Source of the DNA: Glacieibacterium sp038210595
Lineage (GTDB): Bacteria; Pseudomonadota; Alphaproteobacteria; Sphingomonadales; Sphingomonadaceae
DNA length: 64,000 nt
Assembly (NCBI GenBank): GCA_038210595.1
Contig: JBBQWN010000009.1
Coordinates: 31,747 to 95,746 of the forward strand
Reading direction: 5' to 3'
Shown here: piece after piece, positions 7,595 through 15,299 of the stretch
How positions within the stretch are numbered: the stretch's first letter is position 1
How the letters are laid out: each line of letters begins with the position of its first letter
Notes under the pieces: model-generated
Databases searched by the model: none
Seen by the model: only the letters and a program-made list of their open reading frames with translations
What the model was told of the DNA's origin: nothing
Position numbers and translations under genes: made by a program

Positions 7595-7759
7595 ATGACT
7601 GAACCATCGATGACCGTGCCGTGGCGGAGCGCGCCGGAACGGCGCGCGCCGGCGGCGCGGCGCAAGACGTCGGTGATGGCGGCGTTGAAGGCGCGGGTGA
7701 AGCGCCTGTGGCATGCCGCCTGGTACCTCGGCGACGATCCCGCCGACGACAATTTCTAG
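7595..7759 (+). CDS. Small basic protein, unknown function
   Basis: A 54-residue open frame with a GGGGG run eight bases before its ATG. It is Arg/Ala-rich in the middle (ERRAPAARRK) and ends in an aromatic-acidic tail (LWHAAWYLGDDPADDNF) that does not look like random translation. The stop abuts the stop of the convergent transglutaminase gene. A frame on the opposite strand covers the same DNA but has no good start. No family is recognised, and the coding call is tentative. Confidence 0.4.
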   Translation: MTEPSMTVPWRSAPERRAPAARRKTSVMAALKARVKRLWHAAWYLGDDPADDNF

Positions 7760-8530
7760 CTACAGCTCGACCACGCTGACCCGCATCGCGATCGGCTCGA
7801 CCGCGCCGCTGGTGGTCAGGAAGGCGATGTCGGCCGCGTCGCGGCCGTGGGCGATGCGGATCAGGCCCGCCACCGGCGCGAGCCCCGTCGGATCGACCAG
7901 CCACCAGCCATCGCCGAGCCAGACTTCGAACACCGCGTGGAAATCGGGCGGGTCGAGCGCCAGCGCATAGGCCGCGACCGCACGCGCCGGGATGCCGCCG
8001 GCGCGGCACAGCGCGATGCCGAGGAGGGTGAAGTCGCGGCACACCCCGGCGCGGTCGACGAAGGTCTGCTCGGCGGTGGTCTGCGGGGTCGACACGCCGT
8101 GGGTATAGTCGAGATGGTCCTGGATCCAGGCGATGATCGCCAGCACCTTGGCACCGCCCGACAGCGCCCCGAACTCGCGCGCCGTGAAGCGCAGGAACTG
8201 GTCGGCGGGGCAGTAACGGCTCGGCATCAGATAGGGCAGCACGTCGGCGGGCAGCTCGCTCCATTCGTGCTGGACCAGCTCGGCATGGATTTCGGCGCGC
8301 GGCTCGACCTCGACGACGGCGTGATAGGCGATCTCGACATCGCCCTCGACGACGCCGCGCAGCAGCCGGCCGTCGTCGAGCTCGTCGGCTGTCAGCGCGT
8401 GGTGCGGCGTGACGGTCAGGCCCTCGGAGATGATGGTCTGGCCCGGCGCGTGCGCGACCTGGACCTTGGCCATGATCTCGGTCGGCGCGAGGTAGCGGTT
8501 CGCGACGTGCGATTGGGCGAGCAGGCGCAT
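7760..8530 (-). CDS. Transglutaminase-like cysteine protease family protein
   Basis: A 256-residue protein with the transglutaminase core: the catalytic Cys in DRAGVCRDFTLLG, the His in DFHAVFEVWLGDGWW and the Asp in LVDPTGL, in the right order and spacing. The N-terminal third is a beta-rich domain typical of the bacterial transglutaminase-like proteins (often annotated with DUF-type N-terminal domains). Despite the name, members are usually peptidases or have unknown substrates. No signal peptide is seen. It follows the DUF2891 gene with only a nine-base gap on the same strand, so the two are probably co-transcribed. Confidence 0.85.
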   Translation of the reverse strand: MRLLAQSHVANRYLAPTEIMAKVQVAHAPGQTIISEGLTVTPHHALTADELDDGRLLRGVVEGDVEIAYHAVVEVEPRAEIHAELVQHEWSELPADVLPYLMPSRYCPADQFLRFTAREFGALSGGAKVLAIIAWIQDHLDYTHGVSTPQTTAEQTFVDRAGVCRDFTLLGIALCRAGGIPARAVAAYALALDPPDFHAVFEVWLGDGWWLVDPTGLAPVAGLIRIAHGRDAADIAFLTTSGAVEPIAMRVSVVEL

Positions 8531-8539
8531 GGCATCTTT

Positions 8540-9346
8540 CTAGGCAGAGGTGTCGGGGCTGTCGGGAAGCAGCGCCAGCAGAGCGAAGCAGGCGGCCCAG
8601 GGTTCCGCCGCCAGCCCCGGCAGCGCGGCGGCGAGGTGGCGGTCGGCGGCGGCGTGGACGACATGGCTGAGGGGCAGCCGCTCACCGATGGCGCGCCAGC
8701 TCCACGCCCGGCCGAGATTGAGCGCCGGCAGGCCCCGGGCCGGCTCGAACAGCACCGGCGGCAGCGCATCGTCCAGGCCCGGCAGCAGCGCCGCCAGCCA
8801 CGGCTCGAACTCGCCGCGCGGCAGCAGCCGGAGCATGGCGTGCGCCTCGCTCAGGATCGGTGACAGCTGGGCGTCGGCGTCGGGCTCCCACACCTGCGCG
8901 GCGCGGTCGCGGCCGAACCAGCGCCGCGCCAGCGCGGTCAGCGCCAGCGCCAGTTCCGGATCGTGGCGCGTCGCCCAGGCGTGGCCGTGGATCATCGCAA
9001 AGCCGCTGTTGGCGGCGTTGCCGGCCCGCACCGGATAGGCGGCATTGCGGACCCAGAGGTGCGCCGCCCGCACCGCGGCCCGCGCCTGCGCGTCGAGGGC
9101 GCCCGCCCACGACTGGCGGTGCCGCCGCATCTCGGCATGCAGCGTCAGCTGCCACGCCCAGCCGCCAGCCATGGCTTCGTCGACGCCGAAGCGCCCCATC
9201 GCGCGGTCGCGCACCGCCTCTGCCTCGGGCAGCGCCGGCCACGCCCGCGCGCAGGTCAGCAGCGTCCACCAGCCGGCGGCATCGACGGTGTCCTGCGCCA
9301 GCGTCAGCGCCATCAGGCGCGCGGCGATCGCCGGCGTCAGCTGCAT
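8540..9346 (-). CDS. DUF2891 family protein
   Basis: A 268-residue protein. The start is the ATG preceded by GGGAGG; the frame stays open far upstream but that part is antisense to a periplasmic gene. It is helical and rich in Trp, Ala and His, with HGHAWATRHDPELALALTALARRWF and EPDADAQLSPILSEAHAMLRLLP followed by FEPWLAALLPG, the hallmark segments of DUF2891. The fold of this family resembles an alpha/alpha barrel, but its role is not established. It is upstream of, and probably co-transcribed with, the transglutaminase-like gene. Confidence 0.7.
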   Translation of the reverse strand: MQLTPAIAARLMALTLAQDTVDAAGWWTLLTCARAWPALPEAEAVRDRAMGRFGVDEAMAGGWAWQLTLHAEMRRHRQSWAGALDAQARAAVRAAHLWVRNAAYPVRAGNAANSGFAMIHGHAWATRHDPELALALTALARRWFGRDRAAQVWEPDADAQLSPILSEAHAMLRLLPRGEFEPWLAALLPGLDDALPPVLFEPARGLPALNLGRAWSWRAIGERLPLSHVVHAAADRHLAAALPGLAAEPWAACFALLALLPDSPDTSA

Positions 9347-9436
9347 CTTGCCTCCCTGTTGCGGTGCGACCATAGCCGGGGCCGGTGCCGCCGCAACCAC
9401 CGGGTGGTTAACGCCGGCCGAAGTGTAGGATTCCCG

Positions 9437-9817
9437 ATGCGCCGTTTCATCATCATAGTCATAACCCTCGCCGCCCCCGCCCTCGCTGCGGAACCGACCG
9501 GGCGCATGACCACCGCCACCGTGTTCGGCAACGATGCCTGCCCAACGCCCGCCAATGGCGACATCGTCGTCTGCGGTCGCCTGCCCGAAAGCGAGCGCTT
9601 CCGCATCCCCAAGAAGCTGCGCCAGAACAAGCAGGCTCGAACCGAGCAGAACTGGGCGAGCCGGGTCGAGACACTGGACGAAGTGGCGCGGGTGCAGCGC
9701 CCCGACAGCTGCTCGGCGGTCGGCTTCGGCGGCCAGACCGGGTGCACCGCGGCGATGCTGCGGCAATGGGCAGCCGAACGCCGCGCCGAGGGTCAGCGCG
9801 CCGGGATCGAGTTCTAG
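9437..9817 (+). CDS. Periplasmic protein of unknown function
   Basis: A 126-residue protein with a clear Sec signal (MRRFIIIVITLAAPALAA, cleavage after ALA-A). The mature part includes DIVVCGRLPESERFRIPKKLR, a wording common to a set of small exported sphingomonad proteins, and four Cys residues (CPTP, VVCG, DSCS, GCTA) that could form two disulfides in the periplasm. The function is unknown. It is divergent from DUF2891 with about 90 bases between the start codons, and convergent with the tyrosinase gene. Confidence 0.7.
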   Translation: MRRFIIIVITLAAPALAAEPTGRMTTATVFGNDACPTPANGDIVVCGRLPESERFRIPKKLRQNKQARTEQNWASRVETLDEVARVQRPDSCSAVGFGGQTGCTAAMLRQWAAERRAEGQRAGIEF

Positions 9818-9824
9818 CGCGGCC

Positions 9825-11243
9825 CTATTGCACGATGACCCTGATCTTGCCGATCCGGGCGCGCGGCGCATCCACAGCAGGGGTTCTCGCACCACCGCCC
9901 TCGGGCGTCTTGAGCACCAGCACGACCCGCATCGTCTGGGCATCGAACCCCGGTGCCTTGGCCAGTTGCGCGATCTTGCGGGTGATGTCGAACACCCGGC
10001 GCGGGGCCATGTCGCCCATCGCTCCGGCATGGTGCATCGAGGCCTGGTCGGCCTTGGTCAGCCCGAACAGCACCAGGTTGCCGGCATAGCTCGGGTCGGT
10101 GAACACCGGCGTCTTGCCCGGCGGCGGGTTGAGATAGATTTCGTAGAAACCCTCCGGATTGGCGACGTCGATGTCGTCGAAGGCAAGATAGGTCTTCTTG
10201 GCCACCGCGCCTGCCGACATCACCGGCAGCCTGACCGTGGCTTCGGCGGGCCTCCCGCCCAGCGCCACGGATGGTGCTGTCTCGGCAACGTTCCGCTGGC
10301 GGATGCTCTGCGCCAGCTCCGGACTGATCTGCGAGGCGAGGATGGTTGCGTCCAGGAAAAGCTTCCTCCGCTGATAACTATAGCCCAGCGACTTGCAGCC
10401 GCCCAGCGCCCGGCCCATCTTGACTGTCCGCGCAGCGCCGGTTTCGTCGAAGAAGGTGAACTCCTGGTTGAGCCATGACGCGTTACTGGGATTGGTGTGC
10501 CCTGCCCCCGCATCCCATACATCCCACAACCGGTCGATATTGCAGTGGTGGAGCCAGAAGATTGGGTCCTGCCCGGCGGTGTTGAAGCTCGACATCCAAC
10601 CGCCGACCGAGACGTGCACCGCACCGTGGGGGCTGCCCTCGATGCTGCCGGTGAAGCCGTTGTAGCTGTTCTCGCTAAGGCACGAGGTCGTCGACACCGC
10701 ACTGGTGGGGATCAGCGCGCCGCCGTTGATGCCGCTGGACCGCTGGCTGACGAAGAGCGCGTTACCGCTGGTCGGGGTGCGGAACGGAGCCGGCAGCGCG
10801 CGGTCGGCGGTCCAGTTCCAGAACGGCAGCACCAGCGCCGGGGAACCGCTGGCGGCGCGCAGGATGCGCTCAAAATAATAAAGGTAAAGCCGGTGCCAGC
10901 TGAGAAAGTGCAGTGTGCCGTGCTGGCACGTGCCCCATTGCGGCCGTTGGGGCGAGAGATTGCTGCCGTGAATGCCAGCCTGATACAGCCAGCTGGTCGG
11001 ATCGCTGACCGGGCGCGACTGCATCACCTCGATGCCGTGGCGCAGCGCGGCCAACTGCGCCGGCGTCAGGCTGTTGATGTTCGGTCGCGTCCGGCACACG
11101 GCTGTGAAGATGTTTGGATCGAGCTTGCGCAACGCCGGATTGAGCTCTGCCCTTTCCAGTGTCGCGGTGCCCGGCGCGGCCAGCGCCCGTGATCCGAACA
11201 GCGCCAGCGCGCCGCCGCCAAGCATGATGTCTCTGCGGTCCAT
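9825..11243 (-). CDS. Tyrosinase / polyphenol oxidase, exported
   Basis: A 472-residue type-3 copper enzyme that should hydroxylate or oxidise phenols to quinones. The copper A ligands are His93, His108 and His117 (IHG, CQHGTLHFLSWHR). Cys106-x-His108 is the thioether-type motif of fungal tyrosinases. Copper B lies in SPHGAVH and DPIFWLHHCNIDRLWDVW. A C-terminal beta domain follows (KKTYLAFDDIDV, FYEIYLNPPPG), as in larger polyphenol oxidases. The N-terminus DRRDIMLGGGALALFGSRALA is a twin-arginine signal, so a folded, copper-loaded enzyme would go to the periplasm. The chosen ATG gives this signal; a TTG five codons upstream is possible. No caddie or copper chaperone gene is adjacent. Confidence 0.88.
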   Translation of the reverse strand: MDRRDIMLGGGALALFGSRALAAPGTATLERAELNPALRKLDPNIFTAVCRTRPNINSLTPAQLAALRHGIEVMQSRPVSDPTSWLYQAGIHGSNLSPQRPQWGTCQHGTLHFLSWHRLYLYYFERILRAASGSPALVLPFWNWTADRALPAPFRTPTSGNALFVSQRSSGINGGALIPTSAVSTTSCLSENSYNGFTGSIEGSPHGAVHVSVGGWMSSFNTAGQDPIFWLHHCNIDRLWDVWDAGAGHTNPSNASWLNQEFTFFDETGAARTVKMGRALGGCKSLGYSYQRRKLFLDATILASQISPELAQSIRQRNVAETAPSVALGGRPAEATVRLPVMSAGAVAKKTYLAFDDIDVANPEGFYEIYLNPPPGKTPVFTDPSYAGNLVLFGLTKADQASMHHAGAMGDMAPRRVFDITRKIAQLAKAPGFDAQTMRVVLVLKTPEGGGARTPAVDAPRARIGKIRVIVQ

Positions 11244-11382
11244 GGTCTCGCACCCCAATGCAGGGCAGGCGTTCGTTGCAGGCCTGCGTTAACGCACCGA
11301 CCGAGGCGCGCGTTGTCCGCGCTGCCCGGTCCACGACCGAGAAACAGATATTAACACGTAACGGGATAACAACGAATTAACT

Positions 11383-12057
11383 TCAGCCGAGGCGGTAGCC
11401 GACGCCGGGCTCATTCCGGATCAGCGCCATGCCGCCAGGCCCCAGTTTCTGCCGCAGGCTGCGCACGACGACGCGGAGATATTCGACATCGCTGTCGTGC
11501 GCCGGGCCCCATACAGCGCGCAGCAACTGGACATGGGTAAGGACGCGTCCGGGCCGCTTAGCGAGTTCTCCAAGGAAGCCGTATTCCTTTGGCGTCAGAC
11601 GAAGCTCGGCACCGGCGAGCGTCACCCGTCGCCGCGCGAGATCGATAACGATGTCACCGAGTGTCACCACTGGCGCTCCGGCCTCACTGGAGAGTGTGTG
11701 GCGCAGGCTGGTGCGGACGCGGGCGAGCAGCTCGTCGGTGTCGAACGGCTTGGTGACGAAATCGTCCGCCCCCAGATCGAGCGCTGCGACCTTCTCCTGT
11801 GTGTCGTCTCGGGCAGAGACGACGATGATGCGGGCACTCGACTTCGATCGGATCAGCGGGATCAGTTCCAGCCCATCGCGGTCCGGCAGGCCGAGATCGA
11901 GCAAAACGACATCGGGCTTGTCGATACCGAGGCTGGCGAGCGCGTCACGGGCGTTGGTGCCCTCGACGACCGCATAGCCGCCGCGCTCCAACGCGCCGCG
12001 CAGCAGCCGGCGGATCGCCGCCTCGTCGTCGACAACCAAAATCTTCGCCGCGGTCAC
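11383..12057 (-). CDS. kdpE: KdpE response regulator
   Basis: A 224-residue OmpR-family regulator: receiver domain with phosphate acceptor Asp54 (VVLLDLGLPD), acidic pair Asp10-Asp11, Lys in FVTKPF, then a winged-helix DNA-binding domain (RRVTLAGAELRLTPKEYGFL ... HVQLLRAVWG). The partner KdpD gene overlaps it by four bases and the whole kdp operon precedes it, which secures the name. Phosphorylated KdpE activates kdp transcription when potassium is scarce. It is the last gene of the operon. Confidence 0.95.
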   Translation of the reverse strand: MTAAKILVVDDEAAIRRLLRGALERGGYAVVEGTNARDALASLGIDKPDVVLLDLGLPDRDGLELIPLIRSKSSARIIVVSARDDTQEKVAALDLGADDFVTKPFDTDELLARVRTSLRHTLSSEAGAPVVTLGDIVIDLARRRVTLAGAELRLTPKEYGFLGELAKRPGRVLTHVQLLRAVWGPAHDSDVEYLRVVVRSLRQKLGPGGMALIRNEPGVGYRLG

Positions 12058-14708
12058 GCCGCTTCGCGCACGCGGACGAGCAGGTCGGCCGGTATGTGCA
12101 GCGCGAAGTAGGCCCCTCTCCCGTCGTCGCGGTTGCCAGCACTGACTCTCAGCCCCATTGCCTCGGCGAACCCCTTGACGATGGCGAGGCCGAGGCCCGT
12201 TCCCGCCTTGCCCCGGTCCGATCCCTCCACGCGCGCGAAGGTCTCGAACACCTTTTGCGCCATTTCCGATGGCAGCCCGTCGCCGATATCGAGCACCTTC
12301 AGTACCAGTTCGTCGGGGTTGCGGCTGGTCGCGATGGTCACCGGCGAGCCGTCGTCACCATATTTGCCGGCGTTGTCGAGCAGGTTGAGCAGGCAATGGT
12401 GGAACAGCTGCGGATCGACCCGCACCAGCGGCAGATCGCATGGCACTTCGAGGTTGATGGCGTGGCCGGCCAGCGCGCCGCGGGCGTCGTGGACGGCGCT
12501 GGCGACTGCGTCTGTCAGGTCAACCGACTGGACCGCGAGGCGCAGCGCGCCGGCCTCGATTCGCGCCATGTCGAGCAGGTTGGCGACGAAACGCGACAGC
12601 CGCTGCGTTTCCGCCTCCAAAGCCTCGAAGGCCGGGTCCTCATGGCGCTGCCGCAACGCCGCGGCGGACGCGAGAATGGTTGTCAGCGGCGTCCGGAGGT
12701 CATGCCCGACCGACGACAGCAACGCAGCGCGCAGCCGGTCACGCTGCTCCAGAGCTGCGATGCCCGCCATCTCGCCCTCCAGCCGGATGCGCTCGGCCGC
12801 CAGCGCCGCCTGATCGAGCAGGCTGGCGAGCAGCGGCAGCTGATCAGCCCGCAGCGGATCGCGGCCGTCGTCGCGGCTCAGCCCGATGACGCCGCGGGTT
12901 ACGCCGCCCGACGCCAGCGGCTGGAACAGCCAGTCGGCGGCGGTCAGCGTATCGGCCCCGCGTCCCGCCGCCTGGCCCTTGTCGGCGACCCATTGCGCCG
13001 CCGCCATCTCTACCGGCCCGAGCCGATCCTCGGGCGGGGAAGCAGCGACGATCTTGAGCAGCCCGCCCGCGTTCGACAGCAGGATTGCCCGCACCTCGAA
13101 CATCCGCGCGAACTCGGCGCACATCGCCTGACCCAGTTCCTCCAGCGTCGCAACTCCGGTCAGCTGGCGCGAGAAACCGGCCAGCGCTGCATTGTGGCGG
13201 GCGCTGCGGGTCGCGAGATCGGCCTGCACGCGGATGCCGTTGGCGAGCTGGCTCGCCGCCACCGCGACGCCGAGCAGGACGACCACCGTCACTGCATTCT
13301 GCGGATCGGCGATGGTGAAGGTGTAGAGCGGCGGCAGGAAAAAGAAGTTGTAGGCGAGCGCCGACACCACCCCGGTGAAAAGGCCCGCGCGCAGGCCGTA
13401 CAGGCTGGCGGCGGCGAACACCGGGACAAGATACAGCATGTCGACGCTGTTCAGGCTGATCCAGCGCGACACGAACAGGCCAAGCAGCGTCATCGCCGCA
13501 ACCATCGCGCCGGCGCTCAGATAGTCGCGCCAGACCAGCCCCTGGGCGGCGGCGCGGACCGGCCGGTCGCCACCGGGGACCGCTGCCGCGGGCAGGACGT
13601 GAACCGCAACATCGCCGATGCCGCGCACCAGCCGATCGACGACCGAGCCGTGACGCAGCTCGAACCACCACGACCGTGCCGACTTACCGATGACGATCTG
13701 GGTGATCCGCGCCTCGACGGCATAGCTGCGCAACCCCTCGACGACGCTGGTTGCCGGGATCGATGCGGTGGCACCGCCCAGCTGCGACGCCAGAGCCAGC
13801 GTCGCCGACAGCCGGGCCTGCTCGTCGGGACCCAGCGCGCGCGAACGCGGGGTCTCGACATGCAGAGCGGTCCATGGTGCCTTCAGCGCGTCCGCAAGGC
13901 GCTTCGCTGAACGCACTAGCTCGGGCGCATTCGGCAGTTCGCTGACCGCGACCAGCACACGCTCGCCGGCGGCGAAGCTGCCGCCGAGCGTGTGCGCCTT
14001 GAGATGGTCGAGCATCTGCGTGTCGACCGCCTGCGCAGCGCGGCGCAGCGCCAGTTCGCGCAACGCTTGCAAGTTCGTCTTCGAGAAGAAGTGCCCGAGC
14101 GCTCGCGTCGCTTCCGCCGGGACATAGACCTTGCCATCCTTGAGCCGCTCGATCAGCTCGTCGGGCGGGATATCGACGACCTCGAGCTCGGCCTCTTCCA
14201 GCATCCGGTCGGGCACCGTCTCGCGCACCCGGACGCGGGTGAACGAGGCGACGACGTCGTTTAGGCTCTCGATATGCTGGACGTTGATCGTCGACCAGAC
14301 GTCGATACCCGCGTCGAGCAGCTCCTCGACGTCCTGGTAGCGCTTGGGATGGCGGCTGCCGGCAGCATTGCTGTGCGCGAGCTCGTCGACCAGCACCAGA
14401 CGCGGCGCGCGCGCCAAGATGGCGTCGAGGTCCATCTCGTCGAGCGCGCGGATGCTGTGCTCGGTGACGCGGCGCGGGATGGTTTCGAACGGCCGGGTAA
14501 GCGCCTCTGTATCGGCGCGGCCGTGAGTCTCGACGACGCCGATCACCACGTCGATGCCGGCCTTCAACTTCTGCGCGCCCTCTGTCAGCATCTCGAAGGT
14601 CTTGCCGACCCCGGGCGCGGCGCCGAGGAAGACCTTAAGCTTACCACGCCCCTCCGCCTGGGCAGCGGGCAGGAAAGCCTCCGGCGCGGGACGGTCGGGG
14701 TCGATCAC
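12054..14708 (-). CDS. kdpD: KdpD potassium sensor histidine kinase
   Basis: An 884-residue sensor kinase with the usual KdpD order: N-terminal KdpD domain with Walker-type GAAPGVGKT (about residues 29-37), a UspA-like domain (about 250-370), four closely packed membrane segments (about 395-490), a GAF-like region, then HisKA with His669 (SSVGHDLRTPLT) and an ATPase domain with DNAGKYGDDG and GTGLGLAIV. It senses low potassium or ionic strength and phosphorylates KdpE. The start codon is GTG, embedded in the kdpC stop (GTGA), so translation is coupled. Confidence 0.95.
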   Translation of the reverse strand: MIDPDRPAPEAFLPAAQAEGRGKLKVFLGAAPGVGKTFEMLTEGAQKLKAGIDVVIGVVETHGRADTEALTRPFETIPRRVTEHSIRALDEMDLDAILARAPRLVLVDELAHSNAAGSRHPKRYQDVEELLDAGIDVWSTINVQHIESLNDVVASFTRVRVRETVPDRMLEEAELEVVDIPPDELIERLKDGKVYVPAEATRALGHFFSKTNLQALRELALRRAAQAVDTQMLDHLKAHTLGGSFAAGERVLVAVSELPNAPELVRSAKRLADALKAPWTALHVETPRSRALGPDEQARLSATLALASQLGGATASIPATSVVEGLRSYAVEARITQIVIGKSARSWWFELRHGSVVDRLVRGIGDVAVHVLPAAAVPGGDRPVRAAAQGLVWRDYLSAGAMVAAMTLLGLFVSRWISLNSVDMLYLVPVFAAASLYGLRAGLFTGVVSALAYNFFFLPPLYTFTIADPQNAVTVVVLLGVAVAASQLANGIRVQADLATRSARHNAALAGFSRQLTGVATLEELGQAMCAEFARMFEVRAILLSNAGGLLKIVAASPPEDRLGPVEMAAAQWVADKGQAAGRGADTLTAADWLFQPLASGGVTRGVIGLSRDDGRDPLRADQLPLLASLLDQAALAAERIRLEGEMAGIAALEQRDRLRAALLSSVGHDLRTPLTTILASAAALRQRHEDPAFEALEAETQRLSRFVANLLDMARIEAGALRLAVQSVDLTDAVASAVHDARGALAGHAINLEVPCDLPLVRVDPQLFHHCLLNLLDNAGKYGDDGSPVTIATSRNPDELVLKVLDIGDGLPSEMAQKVFETFARVEGSDRGKAGTGLGLAIVKGFAEAMGLRVSAGNRDDGRGAYFALHIPADLLVRVREAA

Positions 14709-15289
14709 CCGCCCTTTCTAGCGCCGCCGGCGTCGAGCTGTCGATTGAGGCGCAAGACGTTCACGCGCGGCTCGCCGAGGATGCCGGCGAGCGGTGCCTC
14801 GACTGCCGCATCGACCAGCGCGTTCACCTGCACCTCGCCGAGACCGCGCGCTTTCGCTACCCGGCCGACTTGGGCGCGAGCATTTTCGGGCGAGATGTGC
14901 GGATCGACGCCTGAGCCGGACGCGGTCACCATATCGGTAGGGATGCCCGATTTAAGCCCGGTTGCAGCGGCGTCGCCATTGACCCGATCGATCAGGCCCT
15001 GTGCGTTCGGGCCGAGGTTGGAGCCCGATGACGACTGGCCCTCATAGCCCTTGCCCGCCGCCGACGGCCGGCCGTGAAAGTAGCGCGGTGCGGCAAAGGT
15101 CTGCCCGATCAAGTCGGAGCCGATGACCTGGCCATCGGCATTTCTGACGAGGCTGCCGTTGGCCTGCGCGGGGAACACCGCCTGCGCAATGCCGAGCACG
15201 ACCGCCGGATAAGCGAGGCCGGTGAGCAGCGTGAAGAGCAGCAGCAGGACCGCGGCGGGCCGGGCGGCGCTGGAGATATCGGAATTCAT
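14705..15289 (-). CDS. kdpC: KdpC, potassium-transporting ATPase subunit C
   Basis: A 194-residue protein with one N-terminal membrane anchor (AAVLLLLFTLLTGLAYPAVVLGIAQ) and a periplasmic domain with RYFHGRPSAAG, SGSNLGPNAQGL and DPHISPENARAQVGRVAKARG, all typical of KdpC. It couples the ATP-driven subunit B to the channel-like subunit A. The ATG inside the longer frame gives the normal length. It sits between kdpB (ten bases upstream) and kdpD (four-base overlap). Confidence 0.95.
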   Translation of the reverse strand: MNSDISSAARPAAVLLLLFTLLTGLAYPAVVLGIAQAVFPAQANGSLVRNADGQVIGSDLIGQTFAAPRYFHGRPSAAGKGYEGQSSSGSNLGPNAQGLIDRVNGDAAATGLKSGIPTDMVTASGSGVDPHISPENARAQVGRVAKARGLGEVQVNALVDAAVEAPLAGILGEPRVNVLRLNRQLDAGGARKGG

Positions 15290-15299
15290 GGGCTTGTCC

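Noticed and set aside
7489..7752. An 87-codon minus-strand frame overlapping the small basic protein
   Set aside because: It has no ribosome site and its composition is less protein-like than the + strand frame; either could still be wrong.
9347..10030. Upstream extension of the DUF2891 frame by 228 codons
   Set aside because: The extension is antisense to the small periplasmic protein and partly to the tyrosinase gene; the ATG with GGGAGG at 9346 is the better start.
12096..13910. A 604-codon plus-strand frame inside kdpD
   Set aside because: It is antisense to the intact kdpD gene and has no ribosome site or motif.
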